A stretch of DNA of 64,000 nucleotides from Schistocerca nitens. Its lineage: Eukaryota > Arthropoda > Insecta > Orthoptera > Acrididae. The notes below the pieces were generated by a model. It did not search any database. It saw only the letters and a list, made by a program, of their open reading frames with translations, and was not told the origin of the DNA. Location: assembly GCF_023898315.1 (NCBI RefSeq), contig NC_064616.1, positions 706,519,389-706,583,388 of the forward strand, read 5' to 3'. Positions within the stretch are counted from its first letter, which is position 1. Every line of letters begins with the position of its first letter. A program made the translations under genes and the position numbers. Shown here one piece after another: positions 1 to 12,430 of this stretch.

Positions 1-1439
1 GAATGAAATGATGTAGATGCATCTGCAAATGTTGACTGGAGTAAAGCAGATTGAGCTCGAACATGATCATGAAAGATTAATCTGATTGGCTCTTCGTTTT
101 CATCAACCAATGAGAGTAAAGTCTTTCCTGCACATTGGGATGAGTTATATGCCCTGAAAGCAATGGGACTGAAGCAGTCGTGGGCTAACTGCTGGACGAG
201 AAGGTCATGTTAGACGTGTCCGCAAAAATTATTTGTAAAATGAAGAAAATACTGTTATATCACGTTCGGTTTGTATCGCCGTGCATTCAGATGCAGCTAC
301 AGACAATTCTGTGAAGTTTGGGAGATTTTGGAGTGTTTGTTGTAGAGAAAAACTGCTTGTGAAACTATCGGCCTTTGTAAATAATTCTGCGTTGTGTGTT
401 CTGTATGCATTTACAGAACATTTTGGCGAGCATCTTCATTTGAAGAATCCACTAAAAATGACTGAGTGTGAAACTCATTTCGTAGCAGAGTATTGACTGT
501 ATTAATCTTGTAATATTTTGGGTTGGACTTAACACATTTCTGGCTGTCTTGCGTGCGACATAAGCTGCATGAACTAGTAGTGGATGTGTTATCGACGTAA
601 ATGTGGGCTTGTTGACACCATAGTTAAAAGACAATTAAAAAGAACATTAGTATCGATAAGTGGACATTTTCAATGCAGGAAGGAAGCATCCCCTTATGCC
701 CGTTATTACTACAGGTTAGCAGGTTTATTTTGTTACCTGAGTTACGGCGACTATGTAATCGTAAGTATGGACAATGGTTTTCTTCAATGCTGCTTTTAAC
801 ATCATCTGTATAGTGCCTACGAATGCAGAGCAACAGATGGTGAACGAATGCTATACTGAGGTAGGTGGACATTAATTTTGCAGGATGCTTCACTCAGTGC
901 TAGCGATCAAGAGACGAAACCACCCCACCACAGTATCACTTAATTCAAATGTTTGTATAAGTTCAAATGAGCTAGAATTTTTAGTATTATGACCAAAACA
1001 TTTACATCAAAGGTTTAAAGAAAATATCTCAGACTGATTTCTTGACTTGAGATAGCTGAGCAAGTAGGTACATTGGCAACACCTGTGCAGATACCAGCTG
1101 CATCAGTTAAAAGTGGATAGAGTGCAGTTTGAAAATCAAGAAAATGGTCAGATTGCATGCAGTGACAGGGAAATTAATTCACAAAACTTGCATCAAGAAT
1201 TTTGTTGCTGTAAAACCAAACTGTGAATGTGGGTTTGGGATGTGTAATCTGTAAGCAATAGCTTTATTGAAACACAAAGCTAATTTCAAGGAGTGTGTCA
1301 TGTAACCACTGAAAAAGACTCAGAAATATATGCAGACTCAGTGCAAAACCACAGTTTTAGTAAAAACAGGAGCACCCCTCAGTGAAGTGGTGGAAACAAA
1401 AATGAGAGCTATTGTGAGATAACTGGTGGAATAAATAAC
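1..1439. other. No recognisable feature
   Basis: Only short open frames (longest about 90 codons) with no motif I recognise occur here on either strand. It is ordinary A+T-rich DNA, probably intronic or old repeat sequence decayed beyond recognition by eye. Confidence 0.5.
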
Positions 1440-1559
1440 ATCTAGAGAAATGAAGGTCACATTATCACATGAGTTTTAAAATGAGACAGAAAAAGTATGC
1501 AAATATTTTGTCATTAGTATTCAACTGCAAACTAAAACCGAATAAGCTGAAGAAGAGTT

Positions 1560-3488
1560 GGAAATTAAGGAGATGGAACCTGGACAAACTGAAAGAACGA
1601 GAGACTGTTGAGAGCTTCAGAGGGAGCATCATGCAATGCTAGACTGAACTGGAGAAAAGGAATACAATAGAAAATGAATAAGTAACTTTGAGAGATAAAA
1701 TAAGCAAGGCTGTAGAGCATCACATAGGTAGAACGCCAAGGTCTAGTAGAAATCCATGGAAAAACAAAGAAGATATTGTATTTAATTGATGAAAGGTGAA
1801 AATATAAATATGTAAAAATGAGCAAATGAAACAGACATAAGTGTATAAAGATGCCCAAAAAATGAGACAGAGAGAAAGTACAGCATGGTTAAGCAGGAAT
1901 GGCTAGAGGGCAAATGCAAGCCTATAGACGCATGCATAACTAGGGGAAAAATTGATGCTACCTATAGGAACATTAAAGAAACTTTTGGAGAAAAGAAAAC
2001 CATCTCTATGAATATCAAGATCTCAGATGTTAAACCAGTAATAAGCAAAGACCGGAAGGCTGAAGACTGGAAGAATATACAGAGGGCACAAATAAGGGTA
2101 AAAACTTAAGGAGAATGTTACAGAAAGAGAAGAGGAAGTAGGTGAAGATGAGATGGGAGATATGATACTGCAAGAAGAATTTGATAGAGCAAGATACTGA
2201 TGATACTGAAAGACCTGAGTGGAAACCAGGCCCCTGGATAGACGACATTCTCGCAGAATTGTTGAGATCCTTAGGATAGCCAGCCATGACAAAATTATTC
2301 TACCTGGTGTGTAAGATGTACAAAACAGGCAAAATACTCTCGGATTTCACGAAGAATGTAACAATTCCAGTTCCAAAGCAGACAAGTGCTGACAGGTGTG
2401 AATACTACTGAACCATCAGTTTAATACATCACGGTTGCAAAATACTGACATGAATTATTTTTAGAAGAAATAGAAGAAGAGGAGTTTGAGTTCCAGAGAA
2501 ATGTAGAAACACTTATGCCAATACTGATCCTGTGATTTATCTTAGAAAGTATATTGAAAAAAGGCAAACCTATCTTTATAGCATTTGTAGATTTAGAATG
2601 AGCTTTTGATGATGTTGACTGGAGTACACTCTTTTTGAGAGAAGATGATGGTATTCAAACTGTACATTAAACAAACATTAAAGGAAACCAAAGAAAAATT
2701 TGGAGAAGGAATTAAAGTTCAGGGAGAAAAAAATCAAAAGCTTTGAGTTTCCTGATTACACTTTAATTCTGACATACACAGCAAAGGACTTGGAAGAGCA
2801 GTGTCTTGAAAGTAGGATATAAGATGATAATCAACAAAAGCAAAAAGAAGGTAACGGATTGCAGTTAAATTACATCAGGCAATGCTGTGAGAATTAGATT
2901 AAGCAGTAAATGAATTTTGCTATTTTGGCACTGAAAAAACTGATGACGGCCAAAGTACAGAGGACATAAAATGTAGCCCAGCAATGACAAGAAAAGTGTT
3001 TCTGAAGAAGAGAAATTTGTTAATACCATATATAGATTAAAGGGTTGAGAAGTCTTTACTGAAGATATTTGCCTGGAGTGTAGCCTCATACGGAAATGGT
3101 ATGTGGACAATAAGCAGTCCAGACAAGAAGATAACAGAAGCTTTTGAAATATGGTGCTATAGAAGAATGCTGAAGATTATGAACATACCAAATCAAATTG
3201 GGGAAAAAATAAATTTATGGCATAATTTGACTCAACGAAGGGACTGGTTTATAGGAAAGAATCTGAGGCATCAAGGAACTGTCAGTTTAGTAATGGAAGG
3301 AAGTGAGGTGAGCAAAAACTGCAGAGGGAGACTAAAACTTGAATACAGTAAGCAGATTCACATTTATGTATGTTCTAGTGCTGGCACAGGATGGACTAGC
3401 ATAGAGAGCTGCACCAAACAAGTCTTCGAACTGAACACCACAGCAACAACAATGGAAACAACAACATTCAACACGGATATTAACTGAT
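1560..3488 (+). mobile_element. Decayed non-LTR retrotransposon (LINE family A, copy 1)
   Basis: This is the remnant of an endonuclease/reverse-transcriptase LINE, broken by many stops and frameshifts. In order it shows a linker reading RWNLDKLKERETVESF near 1570, an RT-like stretch CEYYxTISLIHHGCKILT near 2400, an RT motif AFVDLE(stop)AFDDVDW at about 2580-2620, and a C-terminal block at 3101-3487 with EAFEIWCYRRMLKI followed by WHNLTQRRDWFIGKNLRHQG. It ends in a CAA-rich tail near 3450. The C-terminal block and tail match the copies at 8820-9215 and 21880-23085. The arrangement resembles the transposon-derived proteins often annotated in insects as craniofacial development protein 2-like; the exact clade cannot be fixed by eye. 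It is non-functional. Confidence 0.8.
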
Positions 3489-4079
3489 GGGGAAATTCTG
3501 TCCAAACCAGGAAATATTTGCAGAAAGCAGGAAATTTCAATAAATCTTTAGTACGTTTAGACATGTGACATATTCTGAAGCAAGTAATGATGTGAAAGTT
3601 CATTTTACAAGGTATGCTCTCCATAGAAATACCTATGACAACTTGGAAATGTCAGGAGAGATATTAGAAGTAATAAGCAACATGTAAATGGTTGAATACC
3701 ACCACCTGGAAAGACACTATCTGAAGGAAATGGATGCTTGGATACAACTGCCTGATCTTCTGAAACCTCAAACACAGACAAGCTGTGGAGAGGGAAATGT
3801 ATTGCTACCAGGCACACCAGCATTACCAACAAGGCCATAATGGGGACTGCCAATAGAAACCACGTGGGTGCCCAGAGGTAAAGGAAAAAGTAACATAGTA
3901 AACAGCAATACTGAGACTTGCAGTTGTAATCTAAGGATTTTGCATCAGAATCAAAAGATACAGAAATATTGTTACCTACTGATTTGCCAGACATATTCAT
4001 TATGACAGGACACATTATTTAAAAAATTAAATAAAAGTTATAGTAGGCTATGAGTGAACATCACATGCCATTAAGTATT

Positions 4080-5339
4080 GACAAAAGGATGGTGGAGATA
4101 TATGTAATCATTGGAATAAGGGATAGCTTTCCATGACCCATTACAAAATGATCTGCATTTTTGTTTTCTGAGGCAGCTGCAGGACAGGTAAAGGTTCAAG
4201 GGGGAAATACTTAGTAATAGGACTATGCAAATCTTCTAACAGTGACACATATAGTATTCTTGAGGAATTGGAAGCCATTTTGAACAAAGTAGTACAGGAT
4301 TTCACTTGTATAGTTCTAGAGGGAGATATAAATATTAATATTTTAATGGAAAGTTTTATAAAAGGAGCTTTTGTGACCTGAACAGTTAATCTTAAACTAG
4401 AATTAAACTACTCTAGAGCCACAGATGAAACACACACCCAAATAGATCACATGATCTAAAATACACTTTGGTGTAGACTCAGAGTGCAAATCATAAACAA
4501 AGCCATTCTGGCCATTATGGAAAAGAAACTGAAACATTGGAAAATGAGACAAGTTAGCGTATGGTAGTTGCAGAACTTCGTCAATGAAACTGTCAGATTC
4601 AAATGTACTGGATGGGCTACTAGAATCAAAACAGTAGGAATATGTATCCAGGGCTGAAAGTATAGTTGCAAAGTGGAATTTTTTCTGCTCTGAATTATTA
4701 TATAGAATTCAAAGCATCTCAGAAAAATAAATAATGACAAGACAAGAAGTGGACCACATTCTGATGGTCAAAGAAGAACTAAAATCAACGAAGGAGCAGT
4801 AGTATCACACAAGTAACCCAGAGGTTAGTTTTCTAGACTTGCAAGAACACAAAGAAAGCATATTAGAGACAAATATGAGAAGCTAAATATAAATACCTTA
4901 AAAGAAAACAGATAGATCAAAATATTACTAGGACTTGTTGGTCATGTATAAATGCTGAAGGAAAAAGTTCAACTTGCTAAGCAACTGAAAACACAGCAAT
5001 AGAAAAGGAAGGGAAAAATGTGAAGACCTGCATGAAGTCCACAATATTTTTAATTAACACTATGTTTCAGTATTTGAGAAACTCAAAAAGCAAAATCCTA
5101 CAAAAGGAGAGCCTAGAAATATCGCCTCAGCAGTAACTTACAGCTTATTTTTGCTTCCAACAAGTGAAACAGGAGTAAAAAAAATACGCTTAGTCAAAAA
5201 AAGGGGTCGTATGGAATATGTACCAAGACAATTAAAGACAGTCCCCCATGTGTGATAAAGTCACATACTATATTAATAAAGCTGTCAATGGAAGAAGGAA
5301 TATCTCCAGCATGTTTAAAAACAAGTAAGATGGTTCATA
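4080..5339 (+). mobile_element. LINE family B, 5' part (endonuclease side)
   Basis: Conceptual translation with interruptions gives IVLEGDININIL near 4310-4350, resembling the GDFNI motif of apurinic-type LINE endonucleases. ARATDETHTQIDHMI near 4415-4455 resembles the terminal S/T-x-IDHI motif. A linker KYKYLKRKQID lies near 4890 and LSMEEGISPACLKTSKMVH near 5280-5340, the usual segment just before the RT domain. The frame is full of stops. The reading is interrupted at about 5340 and resumes near 6246, so an unrelated element was probably inserted between the two halves. Confidence 0.7.
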
Positions 5340-6245
5340 TACAGTGTATAACAGAACGATTTTTTCAAAATTTGGGAGACTGTAGATGATGAAATTTCAA
5401 ACATTTTGATATAAGGAATCTACAGTTAGTAATGTAAAATAAATGTTCTACAGCCATCACAGGGCTGTTGAAAATCCACACTCTTGCTGTATGAGAAGTT
5501 ACCAGGTGAGGTTCTCAGTGAACATTTGAACTGGAATTATGGAAGATCACCATATTAGGCCACACATTTTACAAGATGGTGCACAGTACATGAACTTTCT
5601 GGACAATGCATTGTGTGAACTTCTGGAGCACATTCCCTTGAAGCTGTCCACTAGTTTATGGTTTCAGAATGATGGTGCTCCAGTGTTCATTGATCATCAG
5701 GATAGGACACATCTCATAGACAACTTCAGACAGAGACTAATTGGAAAGGGATGCCCAGTCTCTTGGTCTGTGCACTTCCCTGACCTCACCCCTCTTCACT
5801 TTTCAGTCTGGGGTTATGTAAAGTCCTTTCTGTACTCAACACCAACAGGAACAGTTTCTGAGCTAACTGAGTACATCTTCACAGCATTTGATACTATCAA
5901 TGGGGAGGGCAGAATCTTACAAAGAATCAGATAAAATGTGGTTTGGGATTGCACATTATGTAATGAAGTTGATGGTCATCACAGTGAGGCAGTGAAGACA
6001 CAAATTCAGTTTGTAGTATTTGATTGTATTCTACTTTTCAATAAACATTTTCCAAACTTTACTTCCAATAAACATTTTCCAAACTACAGTATTTTGGTGT
6101 TTCATTTAGCCTAGCAAATGTGTAGAATGTGCATAGTTCTGTAAAAACTGTAATTCACATTTCCAGTTATAAGTTCCTTTAATGAAAACATTCAACATTT
6201 CATCCTCTATAAGCTCTCAAATTTTTACAATGTCAGATTCCTACA
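5340..6245 (+). mobile_element. DDE transposase remnant nested in LINE B
   Basis: An open frame at 5539-5934 encodes the C-terminal half of an IS630/Tc1/mariner-type transposase. LWFQNDGAPVF carries the second catalytic Asp of the family (QDGAP motif), and WSVHFPDLTPLHFSVWGYVK corresponds to the W-P-x-SPDLTPLDFFLWG motif. It resembles insect transposases that carry an N-terminal DUF4817-type domain; that domain is not visible here. The N-terminal half and clear terminal repeats are missing, so this is a dead fragment. It lies where LINE B reading breaks (KMVH on the left, IYKGSNKED on the right). Both edges are approximate. Confidence 0.65.
6040..6086. repeat. Short direct duplication
   Basis: The 20-base string CAATAAACATTTTCCAAACT occurs twice, about 27 bases apart, at the end of the nested transposase remnant. 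The copies contain AATAAA and could reflect a duplicated polyadenylation region of the old element or simple slippage. Confidence 0.7.
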
Positions 6246-7420
6246 CTACACATATATATAAGGGCAGTAATAAAGAGGATCGTATAAACTACAGATCAAT
6301 CACTATTAAATCTGTTTTATCCAGAGTCATGGAGATAGTCATAAAAGATACAATAAAACATTTCATTGACAGAAACAAGATTTGCAAAAGGGACAGCATG
6401 GATTTCGAAGGTACAAGTCAACTACAACACAATAGTGAATTTTTTAAAATGTTGTATTAAGACACTAAACAAAACAAAAGTTTCTGCAGACTCTTACTCT
6501 GTCTTTCTATGGGTTTTGACTGTTTATCCCACAGTATTCTGTTAGAGAAACTTTAGAACTATGGAATAATGAGGAAATTATCTGTTGTAATAAAATAATT
6601 TTTTCAAAGAGGCTGTATTGTGTTGCAATAGAATATAAAACTGATAAACAGTCATTTTCTCTGACTTCTAAGAAATTAAGTATAGCATACTGCAGGGGTT
6701 GGTGCTGAGCCCATTACTGTTCGTTTCATACATGAGTGACATGCCACTGTCAGTGCAATGCTACATAATTATGTATGCTGATGACATGTCTACTGTAATG
6801 AGTGGTAGCACTGTGGAATAACTAGCTTCAAAAATGTCATTTAAATAAAGAAATTATGAATATTTCAATGGGAATAACCTGTTTCTAAATGCCATAAGAC
6901 AATGTACATCCACTTGACATCTAAAAACCAGCACCATGTGTCAAAATCAACCAATGGCTAGACAACTTCTTATTGTTCTTATTCTTAGGTGTTACTGTTG
7001 GCCAATATATGAGATGGGAACCATACACAGAAAAATTGGCTACATAAAGCTGTAATGTACTTATAATTAGTGAAACGTTCACTACAGTCTATGAGGGTAA
7101 GATTACTGGAAGTGTTTATCTTGCCACACTTGTTGTGTATATTCTGATTTGGATGATGTGCTTATCATTTTGACAGACAGGATCTTCTTTATATACATAT
7201 GAACCAATTCTGTTTGTGAATGTAAACTGCAATGCATTATTAAATAGGAATGTGCATTGCTGTAATACAAGCACAAAAAATTATTACCACACTGACAACA
7301 AACAAATACGACAAATAGATAAGGAGCAAGTAAATGCTGGTTGAATTCTGTTCAACAAACTGCCTCGGTGGATTCAGATCATAAAGGAAGTGCAGGAGTT
7401 CACAAATAAACTGAAAAGTT
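6246..7420 (+). mobile_element. LINE family B, 3' part (reverse transcriptase side)
   Basis: Reading resumes with NYRSITIKSVLSRVMEIVI at 6290-6350 (RT motif NYRPIS-x-VFSKVLE) and KRDSMDFEG near 6390. Near 6700 come GLVLSPLLFVSYMSD (the G-x-LSPLLF motif) and MYADDMS at about 6770-6790, which is the catalytic YxDD box. Near 6990, FLGVTVGQYMRWEPYTEKLA matches the post-RT LGV-x-D-x-L-x-W segment. Stops and frameshifts make it a pseudogene. The post-RT segment resembles the LINE fragment at 23140-25010. Confidence 0.75.
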
Positions 7421-7973
7421 TTATTTAGCAGTGTTAAAGAGTATTGAGAAAAATAGTATGATGGCTATATATTACCAAATAGCATAGAATTTTTTTGTGT
7501 AAGAAGGCTACTGCTGCTGAAGTACTTTTATCATATAGTGTATTCAAGACTCTTTCTGTTACATGCAAACAAAATTCTAATGATGTATACAGGTTATGTT
7601 CCGTGTATGATGTAGTGCAGTGAGGAGGGTTTTTTTTTCTTTTGTGCATTTAATAAATTCAGCATATTATGCCTGCATATAGAAATATGTGCTTGTTTCT
7701 GCTTTTGTATTTTATGAAAGATGTATGCATTGTACACATATTGCCTGACATTCACACAAAGTGAATTGTCTGTAAATGAATAAATGAAATGAACTGAAAA
7801 TGATACTGTATTTTCCTCACACTTTACAAAAGTTGTCATTTTCTCATTATCTGTACACATATTAAACAAACTACTGTGAAATACACAATACAGGTATAAT
7901 TTTCAGATTTTATGGAAAACCACAGTCACCTCTTAGTGGGCAGTACACACCTGGAATGAGTGTGCAAAATGAG
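7421..7973. other. No recognisable feature
   Basis: A+T-rich sequence with short minus-strand frames that carry no motif I know. It may include the 3' untranslated remainder of LINE B. Confidence 0.4.
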
Positions 7974-8227
7974 GTGGTGGTGGTGGATAGTGTTTAACGT
8001 CCCGCCGACAACGAGGTCATTAGAGACGGAGCGCAAGCTCGGGTTAGGGAAGGATTGGGAAGGAAATCGGCCGTGCCCTTTCAAAGGAACCATCCCGGCA
8101 TTTGCCTGAAACGATTTAGGGAAATCACGGAAAACCTAAATCAGGATGACCGGAGACGGGATTGAACCGTCGTCCTCCCGAATGCGAGTCCAGTGTGCTA
8201 ACCACTGCGCCACCTCGCTCGGTCTAA
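7974..8227 (-). mobile_element. tRNA-derived SINE (type II), full length
   Basis: On the minus strand the element begins with a tRNA-like head: GAGGTGGCGCAGTGGTTAG is the A-box region and GGTTCAATCCC the B-box. The body contains TCCTGATTTAGGTTTTCCG, and the tail is rich in CCACCACCA. An 11-bp direct repeat GCAAAATGAGG flanks it at 7963-7973 and 8228-8238, as expected for a target-site duplication. Copies with the same head and body lie at 45305, 52521 and (partial) 55045. It is not a working tRNA gene. Confidence 0.88.
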
Positions 8228-8345
8228 GCAAAATGAGGAAAGATACTGAAAAGTGTGACTGTTTCACCAGTCTATATATCATACACTGTCTTAAATCATG
8301 GGACTATATAACAATATAACTATAACAAAATGTTAACATACTAAC

Positions 8346-8508
8346 CCTGTGTCGTGGTGATTCTTTCACAACAGTACCACTGTGAGACCATGTTACTGTT
8401 GGTCGGGGATCAGCTTGAATTCGACATTCAAACAGAAGCCGCTTCCCATCTTCTTCTTGTCGTATTGCAGGTTTCTTGGAAAAAGTTGGGGCAATGCCAT
8501 CTATTTGC
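8346..8508 (-). CDS. Internal exon of a giant muscle Ig-domain protein (twitchin/projectin-like)
   Basis: The minus strand encodes 54 residues with no interruption. APTFSKKPAIRQ is the A strand, LLFECRIQADPRPTVTW holds the B-strand Cys and the C-strand Trp of an I-set immunoglobulin domain, and SHSGTVVKESPRHR follows. The exon is preceded by a splice acceptor ending TTCACAG at 8509 and followed by donor GTTAGT at 8345-8340. It enters after two bases of a codon and leaves in phase 0, so the domain must finish in another exon, which I did not find in the window. The residue pattern is most like N-terminal Ig domains of insect projectin (bent) or twitchin, sarcomeric proteins linking thick filaments to the Z-disc. 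The family call comes from memory; another titin-class protein is possible. It is the only convincing host coding sequence here. Confidence 0.75.
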
Positions 8509-8819
8509 CTGTGAATCATAACATGAAAACTTGGCACCAGATCAGAAATATTTTATGATTTAGAGTAAGTCTAGAGTAAATAAATAAATAATTTGAGTGC
8601 TACACCAAGACGAACTTTTTATTGTCCTTTGACAGATACAGTTTGATGAAACACCTCATAAAACATATAAACGGGAACATCTACCTTAAAAATGTTAATA
8701 ATGAAATGACGCTGGTCATATTAAACTGATGTATTTGATTAGATAAGAAAACACACATTTTGCCTACATTTCACAACTGATTTATTTTTCACATTCTAGG
8801 TTTTGAGTTACAAATCCAT

Positions 8820-9215
8820 TTTCTAGTGAAGCTTTTGGAATGTGGTGCTACAGAAGAATGCTGAAGATTAGCCGTGTAGGCAGTATTATAATGAGGAGGT
8901 ACTGAATCCAACTGAAGAGAAAATAAATTCATGGCACAAGTTGGTTAATAGAAGGGATTGGTTGAAAGGACACAAACTGAAGCATTAAGGAATCATCAGT
9001 TTTGTAATGCAGGAAGGTGTGTATGTGAAATCTGTAAAAGGACACCAAGGCTTGGTTGCAGTAAGCAGGTTCAAGTACATGCATGCTGCAGTAGTTATGA
9101 AGAGATCAAGAGGCTTGAACAGGATGGAGTAGCATAGAGAGCTGCATCAAACCAGTCTTTGGACCGAAGACAACCACAACAAGAACAACAACAAAAATAA
9201 CAACACAAAACAAAG
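8820..9215 (+). mobile_element. LINE family A, 3' end (copy 2)
   Basis: This is a 5'-truncated copy of the LINE A C-terminal block. GGAATGTGGTGCTACAGAAG encodes the same WCYRRMLK segment as at 3140, the region near 8950 matches the HKLV(N)RRDWLKGH segment, and the end reads AGAGCTGCATCAAACCAGTC followed by a CAA-rich tail at 9170-9215. Frameshifts are present. Short 5'-truncated copies of this kind are typical of LINE insertion. Confidence 0.75.
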
Positions 9216-9547
9216 ATTTTACTAACACCAAACAAATTTAATGGTAACTGGTAAATGTCAAGATCTTATAATATAAATGAATAAATTAATTAAATGATAA
9301 TATGAGACATTAATTGTGTAATATCTAATGGATTAAAAGGTTAAAAATGGCAACAGCTAAAATGTAGTTTCTTATTACACAATTGTAATTAATGTTTAAA
9401 CAATACATGCAGCCTGCTAAAATAGCAACAGGACTAATCAAAAATATGTAAGACTGCACTGAAAAAATCAACATTTAGTTGCAGTGGAATCCTCATAGTA
9501 ACTGGCTGTGGAAAATACGTGTATATGTAATTATTATGCTCCAATAA

Positions 9548-9860
9548 CCCACCCAGATAGCCGTGCGGTCTAATGCCCTGCTGAATGGGAAGGCCAGAGG
9601 ATTAGTGTCACGGTCCAGTCTGCTGCCCAGCCTGTGGATGGTTTTTAAGGCAGTTTTCCTTCTACCTCAGCGGATGTGGGCTGGTTCCCCTTACTCCACC
9701 TCAGTTACACTGTGTCGGTGACTGCTGCTCAAACACCATTTCTATGTACGCGTACACCATCCTTACTCTACCACATAAACATTTGGGGTCGTACCTGTCT
9801 GGTATGAGACGTTCCCGGGGGGATCCACTGGGGGCCGAACCGCACAATAACCCTGACATA
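9548..9860 (+). mobile_element. tRNA-related SINE (type IV)
   Basis: A moderately G+C-rich block starts with a degenerate tRNA-like head (CAGATAGCCGTGCGGTCTAA) and ends in GGGGGCCGAACCGCACAATA. A diverged inverted copy of the 3' part lies at 34876-35040 (ATTGTGCGATTCGGCCCCCA), showing that it is a dispersed repeat. It contains no coding sequence; the short minus-strand frames across it are by-products. Exact ends are uncertain because I found no clear target duplication. Confidence 0.6.
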
Positions 9861-10745
9861 CATACATGCTCCAATACCTGTACTCAGTGGTAACTGTGTA
9901 AGAATAGGATATGCACAACTTAGTTCTGTTGTAGCCTTCTTCCATTCTATTTCTGGAGCTGTATTCAAATAGAATAATGCTTGCCCACATATTACATGGA
10001 ATGTTGCAGGTTTCTCTAATTGAACATACATCTACATGTTATCTACCATCGAGATAGAATCTTTCAGCAGCTTGCTCATGGTTTTAGCTCTGTTTGTATC
10101 CTGTACACCTGAACCTATGCCTAAGGAATTATGCTAGGAGTATGAGGTGATGTGATTTGAAGGGATATATGAAGGAGCAATTTGCCCTATACAATAACTG
10201 CTAAATGTTGACCTTTTGGTCTAAGTTATATCTGAAGGGCTGAGCATTGTGTACAATGCACTTGTGATAAACACTTGCACAACGTAGTGGTGTTTGCACT
10301 GTTGAAGTTGAGTATAGGAGGGAAACACAGGCTCCCACATAGTCTACTCCTCTCAAATAACACCATGGAGGTCAAAATAATAGTGGTAAACCATTAATAA
10401 TGTCGTATGCTGTCACCCCATCACACTACAGAGGACTGGAATTTTACCCACTATATTGGCGCAGATTTGTGATAAGAACTTTGATTGCAAAACTGTCTTC
10501 CCTTGTTGGCTAAATACTAATAATGAAAATATTTCTCAGAAAACAAATTTGAACCAGATGCTTATGGATCAAACAACACCACACAAGCATCCATTAGTGA
10601 ACTGGTGGCATTCCTGGCCAGCACTTCAACCATTCCCGATAAAAAGAACTGAAAGGGAATATTCTAAAGTAATGTGTGAACATTGGCTCCTCCACCTTGA
10701 TGCCCAATGGATTGTAATATCGAACTGTTACCGAGAAAGGTGATA
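9861..10745. other. No recognisable feature
   Basis: Mixed-composition DNA with one plus-strand frame of 95 codons (10456-10743) that has no recognisable domain. I regard it as non-coding. Confidence 0.4.
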
Positions 10746-10902
10746 CCAGAAGAATAGATTAAAATCCCTATCCAGCCATCCAGATTCTGTGTTCTGTAGT
10801 TTGCCTGAATCACATTAACAGGACAACCAGAAGAATAGGTTAAAATCCCCATCCAGCGATGTAGATTTTGTGTTCTGTAGTTTGCCTGAATCACATTAAC
10901 AT
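10746..10902. repeat. 81-bp tandem duplication
   Basis: Two head-to-tail copies start at 10746 and 10827, each with CCAGAAGAATAG, then ATCCAGCnAT, then TTCTGTAGTTTGCCTGAATC. They differ by a few substitutions, so the duplication is local but not very recent. Confidence 0.85.
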
Positions 10903-12430
10903 AACTGTTCTAACGACGTCACAGTCGACTTCCTTTTCCATTCTTATCCAATCCCAAACTGCACTTCGTTCCTAATTATCCCACTGCAGAATGCAGCGAA
11001 CTTTCAGCAAATGATCTGGTAGTGTAATTTGCAGTTTTTTTCAGCTGCATTCAATCAGGGTAGGCCCTAACTTTTTACCAATCACGTTATCTTTGTACCA
11101 CTTAATACTTTTGTTTCAAGCGGTTGCTGCTTCACCTGCTTGGTTTATTTTGTACCAAATTAATAGTTTTATTACCTGTGTGCTGTCTAGTTGGTATTTC
11201 AGTTGTCTTTCCACCTTCTTATAACCTCTCAGGCGTGTGATTATCCTTTAATTGCATTGAATGTGAAGAGAGCTTCTGGTAACAGTAATTTAAGTTGAAA
11301 AATGCCAGATCTATAAAAATATCTTGATACTTCAAAGCAAACCTGAAATACTGAATTGACACTGTTGTTTTTACTTCTTATAAACACATTTCCTGCCCAA
11401 GTGGCGTCCCGGGATCTATTGTGCGCATTATATGTTCCCCTGCGCCCACCAAAAGAAAATTTCTGTTACAATGATTTATAATATTGAATTAAATTTCAGA
11501 ACAAAACTGTTCTCATTATTTCCCTGAATAAATATTAGACATCAGTTGTTGGAAATTGGAGACAGAGTCACTTTAATCCCAATCAAGCTTTGCCGCAGAC
11601 AGTAAGTTCGATCTCTTCGAATATGGTTGTTTGTACCGGTAGTTTCTTTGTGTGCAATGTTTTCGCGGTGTCCAGTATAACCAGAGGGTTTGTGAATGTA
11701 GGTTCAGTTAACGGCACGTGTCTTCAGGGGCTTGCACACGTTTGATATTTATTGACAATACTAGTTTGTCAAATGTTCAATATACTTTAGCAACCCAGAC
11801 ACCATCACTATTATTGTTCGTTGGTAATGTAATTTTACACGTTTAAGATACGCAAAAGAAAGTGTGCGCCGCAATTTTATAAGCTACAGAAAAAGAGGAA
11901 AATGACTGAAAATGAGGAGCGAATTGTCTAATGTTAATTTATTGACTAAAATCAGTCCCGCATCGTATGATAAATTACTAATCTCGACAGGTAATGAAAT
12001 AGAGAATACAGTACCACGTTAATGAGGAATCAAGTGCAGTCCACGAGAGATTAGGAATAACTTCGAGATTTCTAACGACAGGCAGATAATTCGAAAGCTT
12101 AAAGTTTTGTTCTGTAATATCTACAAACACAATTAGTAAAACTGTATGGAAACCTGTGAAGCAATTATATCTGCCTGGTAAGATATGTCAGGCAATTAAG
12201 TCATTTTTTCACGTTTTTTTGATAATTTGGCGAAATTAACATGCATTTTGCACACTTCTTACATGTTATTGCGGACATATGACGTATTTTTCGAAATGGA
12301 AGGGTTTTTTCAAACTGGTATGTAATTCACCGTAGGCCTATCATATTTTCAGATTAATAGCGGTGACCATCCTAAAGTGGTATATAGAATGATTACCTTT
12401 GTATAGATCTACTAAAATTGCTTTGTGTTA
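10903..12430. other. No recognisable feature
   Basis: About 1.5 kb of A+T-rich DNA without a coding or repeat motif that I can name. Confidence 0.4.

Noticed and set aside
281..893. Several 60-90-codon frames on both strands
   Set aside because: No motif, no codon support, mutually overlapping; typical of chance frames in A+T-rich DNA.
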